From the NCBI RefSeq assembly GCF_964340395.1, contig NC_135556.1, positions 7,993,001 through 8,057,000 of the forward strand: DNA of 64,000 nt. Direction: 5' to 3'. A program made the position numbers and the translations under genes. This document shows, in pieces, positions 10,905-24,794 of the stretch. The stretch is from Glandiceps talaboti (Eukaryota; Hemichordata; Enteropneusta; Spengelidae). The notes below the pieces were generated by a model. It was not told the DNA's origin. It saw only the letters and a program-made list of their open reading frames with translations, and did no database searches. The stretch's first letter is position 1, and each line of letters begins with the position of its first letter.

Positions 10905-12035
10905 GAATAACACTATATAGGGCACCCTCAAGAGAAGGCCGGTGAGGGCAGAACAACATAACGTATCTTACAGTCTGCTACGTTATATTTAATAAGTGAT
11001 TAAACTGCATTGGACGCCCTCAAGAATAGGGCGGGGAAAGGCAGAACAACATGACGTATCTTACAGTCTGCTACGTTATACATTTTGTATTTAATAAGTC
11101 ATTAAACTGTATATGGCGCCCTCAAGAGTCAGGGCGGGGAAAGGCAGAACAACATGACGTATCTTACAGTCTGCTACGTTATACATTTTGTATTTAATAA
11201 GTCATTAAACTGTATATGGCGCCCTCAAGAGTCAGGGCGGGGAAGGGCAGAACAACGTGACGTATCGTTACAGTCTGCTACGTTATGTTTAATAAGTGAT
11301 TAAACTGTGTAGGGCGCCCTCAAGAGTCAGGGCGGGGAAGGGCAGAACAACATGATGTATCGTTACAGTCTGCTACGTTATATTTAATAAGCGATTAAAC
11401 TGTATTGGAGACCCTCAAGAGTCAGGTAGGGGAAGGGCAGAACAACATGACGTATCGTATAGTCTGCTACGTTATATTTAATAAGCGATTAAACTGTATT
11501 GGAGACCCTCAAGAGTCAGGGCGGGGAAGGGCAGAACAACATGACGTATCGTATAGTCTGCTACGTTATATTTAATAAGTGACTAAACTGTATAGGGTGC
11601 CCTCAGGAGTCAGGGCGGTGAGAGCGGAATGACATGACATATCTTACAGTCTGCTACGTTATATTTAATAAGTGATTAAACTGTATAGGGCGCCCTCAAG
11701 AGTCAGGGCGGGGTGGGGCAGAACAACATGACATATCTTACAGTCTGCTACGTTATATTTAATATAGTGATTAAACTGTATAGGGCGCCCTCAAGAGTCA
11801 GGGCGGGGAAGGGCAGAACAACATGACGTATCGTATAGTCTGCTACGTTATATTTAATAGTGTGATTAAACTGTATAGGGTGCCCTCAAGAGTCAGGGCG
11901 GGGAAGGGCAGAACAACATGACGTATCGTACAGTCTGCTACTTATATTTAATAGAGTGATTAAACTGTATAGGGCGCCCTCAAGAGTCAGGCGGTGAGAG
12001 CAGAATGACATGACATATCGTACAGTCTATATTAT
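10905..12035. repeat. 94-bp satellite-like array, 12 copies
   Basis: The anchor ccctca occurs at 10925, 11017, 11119, 11222, 11317, 11412, 11506, 11600, 11693, 11788, 11883 and 11977. Spacing is 92-95 bases, except two intervals of 102-103 that carry an extra cattttgt-type insertion. Each unit holds a GC-rich patch (gagtcagggcggggaagggc), then aacatgacgtatc, then acagtctgctacgttatatt. The same phrases, in foldback form, occur singly at 20355-20462 and 24010-24117, so the array appears to be an amplified part of a MITE. Confidence 0.93.
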
Positions 12036-13490
12036 ACTGTAAACCCAGAAATTTACCAGATTTATTTTCACTTTTTTTAATTAGTAAACAAAAACAAGAA
12101 TACAAGGAGTGACTAAAATGTCTATTTATGAATGAGGAATGTATCAAACCTAGTCATTCACAATAATTTGTCTTGGAGAACTCGAGTGTAAAAATAGAAA
12201 ATTTTCTAGTGGCAAAAACATCTAGATTTACAGCACTATACTAAAGTTTGTATGGCATTTAAGTTCTCATTTGGAGATAAGCTATAAATCACAGCAATAA
12301 AATTATCCATTATCAGTTAATATATAGTTACTTGTACAGAATTGACGTAATTTATCTCTGAAAGCTTTTAATGCTTTTTAAAGTTTAATTGTACTTTTAT
12401 TACTTAATATTAAGTTTAAGTGAACTAAATGTAATTTTAAATGCTGTATTGAGTGTTTCACATTATTCAATGTCCCTGAAATGTTCAAATTTTAATGTTG
12501 TAACTGTCATGACCACCTGATTCCAAAGTTCTGCTTTTACTGATGATCAGACATTAAAAAAAGAGACATTTGAACACTAACTATATTATGACACTTCAGA
12601 CTTTTGAAACAGTCTGCAATACAGGTAATGTTCATAGTTTAAATTTCAATTTAGCATTTAAAATCATTTCCAGGTTTGGTAACTGTCCTAATGGATTTAA
12701 AGTCAACATGATGATATATGAAATTTCAAATTCGGCCTAATGAATATTAGCAGAGTGCTGTTCACAAAACAGTTCTTTGTGACATATTTGTGGGATTTGT
12801 CATTGTCGATGATGTCTGTTGAGTGCGTAACTCATGGGAAGCAATTTGACAGTCTGCATTGGAGTTGTGGGCAAGCTGAGTCATAGCTCATACCCATAGT
12901 CTACCAAGGGCAAGTTCTTACTACGTGGGAGTTTTTCTCCAGGGGTATTTTCTGATAAGGCAAAATGGATTACATTCACAAAATGTTCTATACATGAAAT
13001 TTACGAAATTCATACCTGTCAATTATGCTTTATGAGTGCTACTCACAGGAAGCAATTTGACTTAGTCTCTTTTCGAGTTGTGGTAATGACATATGCCAAT
13101 TTTTACCAAACAAAATATGTATATATGTTAATTTCTAGTATGAAATCAGTAAAAGTAAAATGTAATAATTAAATAAAATGCAATAAGCTCACCCCTAACC
13201 CAATGTTTTCAGGTACTTCTGAACAACACAATGATAGTTCTTGAATCTGAAGAACTCTTTCACCACATCTTGTGGAAATTGTCTTTTTCTATCAGGAATC
13301 TACTATCTAGCTAGAACAGATGCTGGTAACTGAATAGCACACGGCAGTGGTACATCACACATTGACAGGCATTTGTAATTGACTTCACTCACACAGTTGA
13401 CTAATATTCAATTAGTGCACTCATGTTTGCTAACTATTGTAAGAATGTTTACCACAAATTAACTCCATTTCCAGTCTGACACTTAATTAA
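12036..13490. other. non-coding; nothing recognised
   Basis: AT-rich sequence without a supported exon. A phrase with gggaagcaatttgac recurs at about 12837 and 13056, suggesting an old duplication. Confidence 0.4.
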
Positions 13491-13512
13491 GGATGAGATG
13501 CAGGTTCGTTGG
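13491..13512 (+). repeat. left terminal inverted repeat of the TTAA element
   Basis: The 22 bases match the complement of 15651-15672 at 20 of 22 positions. TTAA is immediately 5'. Confidence 0.75.
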
Positions 13513-15650
13513 TGAATTTTGGCCTTTTTTTTTTTTTTGCTCATTATGAAGCTTCATGGTATGTGCCATCATTTGGTTAAAAGATTTTTTGAAAATCGTT
13601 CATTTTTTCCATTAATAAATTTGAAATGAAAAAACTCTAACGCTATATGTGTTTTATATGGTTTCATTCCTGAATGTTTATGTACAAAGATTTGCATACA
13701 TAAAGAAGATTGACAGAAACGTTGATTACAGAAGAGTGTCTTTTCATATGCAAATGAGCCATAGCTAGTAGGCCTCTGTGCAATGACTGACGTGACATTA
13801 TCTCTTAGCTGTGTTGTTGTACAAAACCAATCAAACTCGGTAAATTTGGTTATAACCAATAAAAAGTAAAAAAAATACCTCCTTTGAACCTGGACTTATG
13901 CACGTTGATTTTGACCAGTGCATCGGCTAAAAACATTACAGTGAAGCGGCCTACACTGCACTACAGCCGCACAGTCGCTTGTAAACTGTTACTCCTTTCC
14001 TAAATGGTACTTACACTAGTCTACAGCCTTCAAGTGTACCCGACGCGACGGCGATGTATTAGATGACGGTTTTCAAGTACCATGCATGTAAAAAAAAACA
14101 TACAAATCTCGAATATCTAACAGTATTGCAGGCTAATTGTTTTAGCCGATCGAAAAAAATTGATGTTTACAAAAATAAAACGATTTAATCAACACGTTGG
14201 CGCATCGAAAATGAACCACGCTATCTTCGAGACTTGAGAGTTCACGTCAGATGCGTGACATTGCATCGGCGATTTCCGGGTATTACATTTCTGTTTCTGT
14301 AAGATTCACAGAACGTGGCCGTAGACTAGCTTTGAACTTTCGCGTTGGTGGATTTTGACAACGTCCTCTTCACATACTATATTATATTATTAGGGTTAAG
14401 GTCCTATAAATTGAGTGTGGCAACCACACTCTAACGATCGGCTTATCACGGCTCGATCCTTCGTGAACTTTCGAGACACGTCGACACCGAGTCACATGTA
14501 CTGTAGTAGTATACGTGCGTTGCGTTGTTTATTTGCGTCTACGATGACGCTGTCTGAACGTAAACGGCAAAGAATTTGGCACCGAGCGATCCTCAAGGCT
14601 ATTAAAGTTATAAAATGGAGATTTTGAAGGTACAAGTAGTTTAAATAAATTAGGTAATGTCTACTACGACTCCGAGTATCATAAAACGTCACTCGCAGTG
14701 GAAGAAAAACTGTTGACGTGAGTTCAAGTACCATTATTTATACCGTAGTTTTGTAACACTCCTTACAATTTGTATAACATTCCCGATGTCGTACGGTGTC
14801 GTGGTGTGGAAATTTGATTTCAGGGAAAGGATTAACTTTTTTTTATTGTGTGTCTTCAACGAAACACCAACAACGTAGCAATGCCTAATACATGAGCAGG
14901 AATATGGAACGTAGCCCATATTCGAATCAAAACACGAACACCAACTGCGTAGAGCAAGAGCTTCGAATCCAAACCAGAAAGTATACTATGTAATGTCGAG
15001 AACGGCACGCGTACCGTATTAAAAGATTAAACCAAAGTCTCCACCCGTAGATGAATAATAGATGACTTGACACCTTTATCGCGGGAAACAAACACGTTTC
15101 TATCTGTAGCATTTCATGACCCTCCTAAAATACCCGATTTTCTTCATGTCTGTAGCAAAGCAACGTACACAACCAAATGGCAAGGATTGAGTAACATATT
15201 TGCAAGTCACAGAAAACAGCTGTTGCAATGTCTGTCGAATTTGAAAGCTTTTGTCGGGCGGAAGGAGTCCAATTGTGTTAATTAGCATTTTTCTACGTTC
15301 TTTATTTTGTATACTGTGTGAAGTTCAAAGCTATTTAACTTTGCGTCAGAACGTCCCAGCTGCGTCAAATTTGGAGACAATACTCGGAGACAGTGTGTCG
15401 AAAAAACGTTCCTCCGGATTGTTTAGTTTTTGAGGGAATCAAGAGATATTGCATTGAGAAGTGTGAAAAGCGTTAATTTATGCAAAAAACACAAAAATAC
15501 AACTTTGGATGATTATAACAAGACAATGAGAGACAAAATAAAAAATCCGGAGGAAAAACCACAACTTCATACAAAGACTCGACATAATTAATGAAAAAAA
15601 TGGTATATTTATCTTGTCTTTACTGTGAAATGTGATGGAGGAAAAATGAG

Positions 15651-15672
15651 CTAACGAACCTGCATCTCAACC
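15651..15672 (-). repeat. right terminal inverted repeat of the TTAA element
   Basis: The right end reads ctaacgaacctgcatctcaa followed by cc and then TTAA. It pairs with 13491-13512. Confidence 0.75.
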
Positions 15673-15676
15673 TTAA

Positions 15677-18489
15677 GTCACTTTGAAGATCCAATAACAA
15701 GTTTATGTTAACGATCCAATTGGTGTAATATATGTTGGTGGTAATGTCACATTTAGGACAGAAAGTGGTGCCCTTACCCTAGACATGGGGTAAGAGATCT
15801 TCAGATGCAAAGCCAAGGATAGCCTCTAGATTAGTCCCACATATGCTATAGTATTAGTACTGTCAGAATTAATGCATATACCATGTAAAGAAATGCACAC
15901 AACAACAAATTCTCAGTCTAGATGTTGTCGTCAATGTGGGAAAAGCCTCTACAACTTCAGAACTTTGCGATTCGTACAATGGGTCACCCAATTATTCTTT
16001 TGTGGGTACATGTGTTTGACTTTTTTAGTAAAAGATGTACAAACAAGCTATTATCTAGCTGACTGAAATTGCCAATTAGGCTATTCAATGGTGAGCATGA
16101 CCTTTGTTTGACCTCAGCCCCACCCACTTTATTAGTCACACACACATACACAGTTCTCGTCAAAACATACTCTCACATAAAAAACAAACATATGGCCTAG
16201 TTTTTCAAGTTTTCAGATGTACTGACATAAACTTTTAGGACCTTGAAACATTTTATTCACAATGTCATTTACAAAAATAACGAAATGACAGAAATGAAAT
16301 GCAATCATCAACAACTAAATTGTATGCGTCATTTTTTTGTCTTTCCAATTATTTCAGAAAGCTTATTTTATCATAAACATGGATTTTAAGTATATTGACA
16401 GCTTTGTGGTTTTTTAGCCCCTCCTTCCTTGACCCTTGACCCTTGACCCCAGCCAGGTCATGGGAAAGAGTGAGTGACAATTAATCCATCTATCAGTATG
16501 GTATTAAAATTATCAAAAAGAACGATTATAATACACTTCAAATTGTAAAACCACAAATTGTTTTGTCTATTTGGTAATTACCAATAAATGTACCGGTAGT
16601 TGATTTTATCAAAGTTACGGACTTACTATTAAAGGGGTACAGCACTGCACGAAATAAAGGTATTTTCAAAAACTGAAGTCACTTGCGATTTGCATTAGGT
16701 GTGATTGTCAGGAAATAGTTAGCTTGTTCACAACCACCTTTTTCTATAAATCTGCCAGAAAACATTTTTTTTAGACACATAAATGTTAATCCTAATCTAA
16801 CATTGGTCTTTAATGAAAAGAGATAGACCTGCTATTCTAATTTAGTTGTCAAATATTGGGTATGTGAAATGAAGTATTAACATCTCATAGTGTTGATTTA
16901 CATATTAGGTTATAACGCACAAACAGTTCAAAGATTTTTTTAGCATTGAGAGCTTTCGATTAGTGACTCTTGGATCCTCATCAGAATGACAAATTCCATA
17001 GTCTGTTCACCTCATGAGCACTTAGTCTCATAGTGTTGCAATCTTGTCACATTATTTAGAGTTAATAGAGTAATAACTATGTGTTGTGTTTAAATTAATT
17101 TTGACAGGAATGATAGGGACACCTTCTAATCTTTTTTATGAGGCAATTAATATTTTGTAATTCAAAAGTCAGCAATAAGGTGTATCATTAAGATATCAAC
17201 ATGTCACTAATGCTACATCTCGTACCACAAAATATGTACCCTAGGGTGCAATATGTAAATTTGAAGTGAACTGTGGCTAATAATTTGATAGCCTAGAGTC
17301 AAGTTGTGTGAGAATATCGATTATCATGTCTCCCCTACACCTAGCATTTCTCCAACAGTCATATATTAGATTCAATCCTAACAGAGTATGATTTCCTACA
17401 GCGATGTTCAACCCTACTGAGATTCCCTACAGTGCATAAAAAGTTCTACTTTGTATGCACTGATATATAGTGATGCTATAGACGTCTTCTCACAGTGGGT
17501 AATTTTAAAATTAAAAACCCAATAAGAATTTGTGCCAGCTTGCTGAATGAATGAAGCTATTACGTTACAGTGAAAAAAACTGTTAGGGAAATTCTAGGCG
17601 TCACAGCTAGCGGAGGAGAGATGATACTTGAATGAATAAATCCCTACTGACTCTAGGCTATACTTTAATAGCACAAATCACTTCTCAAATGTTTTGATAT
17701 TTTATCGGAAATAAACTGATCAGCTTACCTTGCAACTAAAGTAACCAATCACCAATTAAGCTGTCCAAAATATCTAAAATAGCATTGTCAGTTTTGGAAT
17801 ACGAGGAAGGGTTACCTGCTCACAGAGAGATCGCAGTACCGTGCGTACATACCACCCTTTTAAAACTGGTGTGAACAGCACCCTGTACGTATGTATGTGT
17901 GGTATGGGTACATTGTCAACTGTATAAACATGATTTAGTAAGAACTAAAACACAAAGTAAAACACAGATTAACATATGAATGGTGTTAGACAAACTAAAA
18001 GATTCTATATACGTCCTCCTACAGTCATCAGGTATCTACACAACAATACAAAGATTTGTATAATGAAGTAAGTCAGGAGATCAGCTGGTAGTTTGTCATC
18101 AGACATCACTAATGACGTCTCAGATGGTTTGTCAGTCATTATACTGGAGGTATCAGACAGATGACAAGACAAGATCCTAAGCATTCCACTGAGACATCTA
18201 TATATAGGAACTAGTCATTCTTTGGGTTTATAACCATTCCAAACAATGTTCTTGTAATCTCGTTAAGTGTAGAATTGATACACCTACCTCTCCTCAACTA
18301 AGAATTTTTGACAACGGTGTGAATACCTGTCTATGTAATATTCATGGAAGGCCTACGGCCTTAACTACAGTTCCGGTACACTATTTATTTAAACTTCAGC
18401 AGAGGTTTTTATTGCAATTGGAACTGGCCTAGATTAAATGACAACTACAAATATTTTATGGTAACAGGATGTGGACCAAAACCCAGAAA
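15677..18489. other. non-coding; nothing recognised
   Basis: AT-rich sequence with short frames only (longest about 64 codons, 15872-16066, unrecognised). A cttgacccttgacc direct repeat lies near 16428-16448. No exon with convincing splice sites is seen. Confidence 0.4.
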
Positions 18490-19090
18490 TTAGACAGCCA
18501 TTATCAATCTATTTGACTTTTATCAAATCTATTAGACTGTCATTATCAAATCTATTAGACTGTCATTATCAAATCTATTAGACTGTCATTATCAAATCTA
18601 TTAGACTGTCATTATCAAATCTATTAGACTGTCATTATTAAATCTATTAGACTGTCATTATCAAATCTATGAGACTGCCATTATCAAATCTATTAGACTG
18701 TCTTTATCAAATCTATTAGACTGTCTTTATCAAATCTATTAGACTGTCATTTTCAAGTCTATTAGAATCAATATCAAGTCTATTAGACTGTCATTATCAA
18801 TTCTATTTAATAGACTGTCATTATCAAATCTATTAGACTATCATCAAATCTATTACTTTCATTATCAAATCTATTAGAATGCCATTATCAATATATTACT
18901 TTTTATCAAATCTAGTGCTGTCATTATCAAATCTATTACTTTTTATCAAATCTAGTCCTGTCATTATCAAATCTATAAGACTAGTATATCGTTATCAAAT
19001 CTATTAGACTGTCAAGTCTATTAGAATGTCATTTCACATCTATTAGACTATCATTATGAAATCTATTAGACTGTCATTATCAGATCTATA
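18490..19090. repeat. 23-bp minisatellite, about 25 degenerate copies
   Basis: The unit attatcaaatctattagactgtc is repeated; copies are regular between about 18520 and 18760 and become degenerate, with deletions, toward 19090. Confidence 0.93.
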
Positions 19091-20300
19091 TTTTGACTTA
19101 CATGACAGCTTAATGATCTTTCACCTGTATTGTTATTCATGTTAATTTTCTGTCATCTAAAGCTCTTAGTGTCTGACAATGTTTTAGTTTACTTACCCTT
19201 TCTTTGTACAGCAATTAACAGGACTGTGATAATTGACACTCTTGAGTACCACTGTGCTTGAATGGACAAATATTGATCTACTCTTTAAGTCATTGTTTTC
19301 AAATGCAAGAATCTAACTTTTCAACCAGAAGTCACTTTAAGTGGTACGAGCTGAGTTTACAAACATTTTTACTGGAATGACAACACTTACTATAAAACTT
19401 CAATTAAACCATACACCCTATAAAGGGTCTATGATTTAACTATTCTAGTATGGTATTAAGGTCAATGCATGCCTTCTATTACAGTTGTCTTCTGGTTTTG
19501 TTAGAACAGTTGATTGCAATGAGTAGGAATTTCCTGAACATTTTTTATGTTTGATAAATTATATCATTGGATCGTTTGTGAATTTTATCTAAATACCAGG
19601 TTTGCGTTCAGCCAATTGCAAGTGATTGTTAAGTATGCTTCAATATGGGACGATTGCACAATGTCATGCAAACTTAATAAACAAACTTCGTTCATTTAGG
19701 AGGAGAGGGGGTCTGGTGTCAATGTGATTGCTGAACTTCATTTTTGCACTCTTAACAAAATTTCAAAAAATTCAAGCCTTCAATGATAACAGCTTCTGTG
19801 TTTACTACTGATGTTGATAAGTTCATAAACATTGACTTCTAATGTGACATACAGTGTTTCCAGTAGTATTTTGATGTGTTTACCATCATCTCAATAAACA
19901 GGTTCATAAGGTTGGCAATTCATAGTTTACCATGTTTTACATTGCATCAATTGTAGTGGTGTGACCACTACAGTTTTCATCATGGTTTACATCATACATA
20001 AACATGTCACATCACACTTGTGAACATTCGTTTAGGGGGAGGGGGTCTTGTCGTAAACGAACAATGTTTACTTATTGAGCTTACTTGCGACATTGTGTGA
20101 TCGCCCCTAGGTAGAATACTGCAAACACGTATTAAACTCAGTTTGTGTCCCTCTAGGTGTCGAAATAAATAAAAGTATACGCCATCTCTATATCATCAAG
20201 ACAACACACCATTCTACTTTGCCAGTAGTCCATCCCATCCAATGTCTTGGTGATTGATGAAAGTAATGTTTGTTTCTCAATACAAGAGTATACTGTTTAA
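19091..20300. other. non-coding; nothing firm
   Basis: A possible minus-strand donor (complement AAAGG|GTAAGT at about 19192) follows an open stretch of roughly 38 codons, but no acceptor or similarity supports it. Two similar phrases (cgttcatttaggaggagagg near 19689 and cgtttagggggaggggg near 20029) suggest an old repeat. Confidence 0.35.
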
Positions 20301-20304
20301 CTTG

Positions 20305-20680
20305 AAGATTTCAATCCCACACAAGCTATAACTGGGATTTTTTTTCAATCAGACCATCATATATATATGGACTGTAAGATACACTGTGTCATTCCGTCCT
20401 CCCCAGCCTCCTCTCTGTGAGGGTGGCCTGTTATGGCGTACCTTACAGACTACCATATATATTCGATGAAACTTGTTAAAATACCAATAATCAGACATTG
20501 TATGTGTTGATTGGACGTCTATTTAATATAGTATAATAATGACATGAATTGGCCACTGATTTTAAGGTGTGGATCCAAAAATCAATTACTAGTAAATTGG
20601 ATATATTGCACATACATTTACCCACAGGTGATCCAATACTGTGCAGGTGGGTGTATATTACAATTAAGTCATTATATCTA
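20305..20680 (+). repeat. dispersed repeat copy 1, interrupted by a foldback MITE
   Basis: This parallels 20995-21290. Both start near atttcaa-cc-aca-tagctgtaactggg, and both contain gttaaaataccaataa, gacattgta, acccaaaaatcaatt, atattgcac and attcaatactgt-type phrases in the same order. Copy 1 carries an extra foldback of about 108 bases at 20355-20462. Confidence 0.75.
20355..20462. mobile_element. foldback MITE (relative of the 94-bp array)
   Basis: The inverted ends are atatatatggactgtaagata and the complement of accttacagactaccatata. The interior has the cattccgtcctcc / gagggtggcc arms. The same gagggtggaatga...cttacagtct phrases occur at 24010-24117 and in each unit of the 10.9-12.0 kb array. 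Confidence 0.8.
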
Positions 20681-20994
20681 ATGAATTTATATCCTACACT
20701 TTATACTAAATACAAGCAATGTTCCTGAAATTCTTCTTTTAACTCTCAAATGAAAAAATGTATTGTGACATAAGTAACCAACACTCTCTACATGTAAAAA
20801 CCATAATGATTTATAGAAAAATTAACACCTCCAATATAAGTAAATATTTTGACTTGATATGTGCAACAAAACAAACTACCAGTATATGAATAAATGATGA
20901 GATAAGTCAAGTGTGGACACTGAGGGCGCTATCCAGATAAGAAAAGGATACTACTGTATTGTTGACATGCTGGCTGCATACTATTACTAAGAGC

Positions 20995-21290
20995 TTTAAT
21001 TTCAACCTACACTAGCTGTAACTGGGGTATTATTTTTTATAAGCCAACCAATTATGTATTCACTTAAAATTGTTAAAATACCAATAAATAGACATTGTAA
21101 GTCTATAAGTATCTATAAGTAGTATAGTAATAGGTGGAAATTGTGATTTATTGGGTACGGACCCAAAAATCAATTTGATTGAATATATTGCACCACACAA
21201 TGTATACAGACATACATGTACATTTATTCACAGTTCATTCAATACTGTTTTGGGTGTATGATATTACGATAAAGCTATTACATTACAGTT
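20995..21290 (+). repeat. dispersed repeat copy 2 (lacks the MITE)
   Basis: The same order of phrases as 20305-20680, without the foldback. It keeps accaattatgtattcactt where copy 1 has the insertion. An inverted relative lies at 34405-34562 (complement of tttgggtccgcaccttaaaa). Confidence 0.7.
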
Positions 21291-21566
21291 TCACAAAACG
21301 TTCCTGTTCAATGCAGCTATGTGCAGTTTAAATGTTGTACATGAAATCTGTTTGGTGGTAAATTTTGAGAAGCATGTAAACTCTATGTAAAAGACAAAGC
21401 CAAAAAAAGGTATTTTTTAAAAAGAAACTTGTAGATGTTTAATAAGTTCCCTACATTAAACCTGTCAGCTATAGTGCACGATGTATTACTGACAAGCACT
21501 GCGTCCACCCTTTAATTTTCCAGCAGGAGATTTAGTTAAATTTTCTGTAAAATTTGTCCATTTGAC

Positions 21567-21740
<174 letters not shown>

Positions 21741-22409
21741 TCATAGAAAACTAAAAGAGCTACATGTATATAAGTAACTAGACTATAACCCAGGACTATA
21801 ATGTATAAGCAGTCCAAAGTAACACTGAAAACCTTGAAAGCTCAACACTAAAAAAAATTTGAGCTGCTTGTGTTTTATAACCTGAGTAAATACAATAATA
21901 TTAGTGAAACCATGGCGATATTGTTTTAACAATCAATGTTATAGTAATGATTTTATGATTGTTGGAATTCCCATTCTTTAAACACAGACACAGTCAATAA
22001 TGCTAACATACTAAAAGTATAAATAAATCTAATAGTGGAAGCTTAGTAGACAGACGTAAAATAAATATTTGTGAAAATACCAGCTTGCCTACATTTCCCT
22101 GGATTTAATTCAAATTTTTTATGTTGTTTTTTATTAGGATATTAACATCAATAAAATATAGTTATTGTAAATGACTTTTAAAGTAAAATGTATTGCAGTA
22201 CAATTTGAGACACTCAATAAAACATTCATTTTGTATATTTATTTCCCAGAAGTACCCAGTAGATTATCGGGATAGAAACTAAGTATGTAGATTTTAACTT
22301 TTATCTATTAATCACAACAGATACGGCCTCAAGGCATCTATTATTTAGATGTATTAAGTTAGTGTTGGACTGTTAGAAGTATTGATCAGTGACAAGAAAG
22401 AGATTTACA

Positions 22410-22870
<461 letters not shown>

Positions 22871-24009
22871 CAGAAACATGGAAAGAGAAAAGCAGATGCA
22901 CGAGAACAAAGAAAGCAACAGAATTGCACATACCTGATAATACCCCACTGAAAGGTACTTTGAAAGAAGCCAAATGAACACTACTGTGTGTGGCATAAAA
23001 ATTGTTAGTTTGCAAAGTTAATTTAGTCATAGACATTGGAGAGAAGTAATAGCGAGCCAACATTACTCAGAGTCCGTTCAGTCAATTGTTGGTTACATTG
23101 GCATAGAATGAGTTTCATGTGAAAAGGCTTAAAATCTCCATCAAATTTATAATGGTAATGTCGATGCACATGACAAGACATGTCTACGAAGACATGAAAA
23201 ATTGTCTTTTTGGTGTTGTTTTAGCACACTTAATGGTGTAAGCTTTGTTAACATTTTCATGTAAGTATAATAAATAATGTAATTGATACGTTAATATGCC
23301 TGAAAATCCATTTTTGAGCTCTACCAATATCAATTAATTATGATTACTGGTTACTATAGCTACATAGAATACATACTACAAGTACTATTTCTATGTAATA
23401 TGCAACAAAAAAATTAATCCTAAAAAAAAAATATCAGCTTTTGCACGTTTGAGATGAACTAGTAGAGACCAACATTAAAAACGGTTGAGAGATTCTGAAG
23501 AAATGGGGACCATCCATCCCTGCTGTAATATGCCATATTGATCGAGTCTAATGACTTACAAACAGAGCACAGAAACCACTAAGAATTGATCATAAACAGT
23601 TCTAATGACTTACAAATAGAGCACAGAAACCATAAATTTCTGAGTTTGAAAGAATCTCATGCGAAACATCAGATGCTATACCTTAATGGTTATGCTTGAT
23701 GATTATTGAGTGATATAAACAGGTAAATTGTAGACTACTTTAATGATGTACATCCATCAATCCACAAATTAAGATCATTAGGAGTAACTAATGGCAACAA
23801 ATCTATGATTAAGGTGTACACAATAGATCTAAGATGGTATCGTTTCTCTCTATTAACAACGCTGTATCATTTATCATTTCCTACTTTTGGCCATTAGAAA
23901 AGACTCAAGTTTCCAAAAATAAAACTTAGGAGTTTTCAGAACATACCACTTTACCTGCCGTTCAGAATGAGTTGAATGGAATTGTTGTTCCATGATATTT
24001 AGTATTATT
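22871..24009. other. non-coding; nothing recognised
   Basis: A local duplication lies at about 23549-23632 (tctaatgacttacaaa-agagcacagaaacca twice). No exon is supported. Confidence 0.4.
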
Positions 24010-24117
24010 ATACACTTTAGTCTATAAGGTATGCCGTGATGGAGGGCCCTCACACATCTATTGGGAGAGAGGAAGGCGGTGAGGGTGGAATGATACAACA
24101 TATCTTACAGTCTAATT
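24010..24117. mobile_element. foldback MITE, second single copy
   Basis: The left part (agtctataaggtatgccgtg, gagggccctcac) pairs with the right part (gtgagggtggaatgatacaa, atcttacagtct). It belongs to the family at 20355-20462 and is related to the array unit at 10905-12035. Confidence 0.8.
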
Positions 24118-24794
24118 AATACGCTCTGTATCATTTATCATTTATTATTTCAAATTTTCTACTTTTATCAATTAAAAATATTAAATTTTAAAAATATAAA
24201 ATATTTGATGAATGCATTTGAATTTTTCTACCTTCTTTAACCTCCTACCGTCCAGGGATGATAGACTTTCTACAACTTTGAGAAGTCTTAGAATGCTTCA
24301 CAACATCACCACTTTACTTTCCCTTCACAATTTTTAATGGGACACAAGCTGAATTTATACCTTTTTGGGTGTAATTTTTGTAACATATTTAAGGTACTTG
24401 CAGTATTGTACTTACTGAAGGACATCACTTACAATTGACTAAACTCAAACCGACTATTAAGATCTAACTTTATAACAGACCTGATGAGGTAATTTATTAT
24501 ACGTACACAAACTGTCAAGGAAATCCCCACAGTATAATCAACTGTTCTAGCAATGCCTGCCAGAATACAATTGTAACGTCAGAGAAGCCATGCATGCATC
24601 GATATTAACATTACACTAGTATTAGAATAGTTTAAAGTTTTGTGTAAATAATTTCACTTGAATAAAAAGTTTGTAAACTTAGTTTGGGCCACTTTGTAAC
24701 CTATTTGATTATACCACATATTTGTTTGTAGATTCCCTGTATATTTAATTTGGTTCTGTTTTATCATTTTGATTTGTTTAGACTAAATTACAAC

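Larger units (their letters stand above)
13491..15672. mobile_element. TTAA-flanked DNA transposon (piggyBac-type, non-autonomous)
   Basis: The left end reads GGATGAGATGCAGGTTCGTT. The complement of the right end reads GGTTGAGATGCAGGTTCGTT. The 22-base terminal inverted repeats differ at two positions. TTAA lies immediately outside both ends (13487-13490 and 15673-15676), the target-site duplication typical of the piggyBac superfamily. The interior is about 2.2 kb and noticeably richer in CpG than its flanks. It holds only short frames (longest 96 codons, 13569-13859 on -; 60-80 codons elsewhere) and no recognisable transposase. I infer a non-autonomous element or one carrying captured non-coding sequence. 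Confidence 0.75.

Noticed and set aside
10905-12035. CRISPR array
   Set aside because: Units are contiguous and similar throughout, without unique spacers of constant length, and the genome is eukaryotic. It is a tandem satellite.
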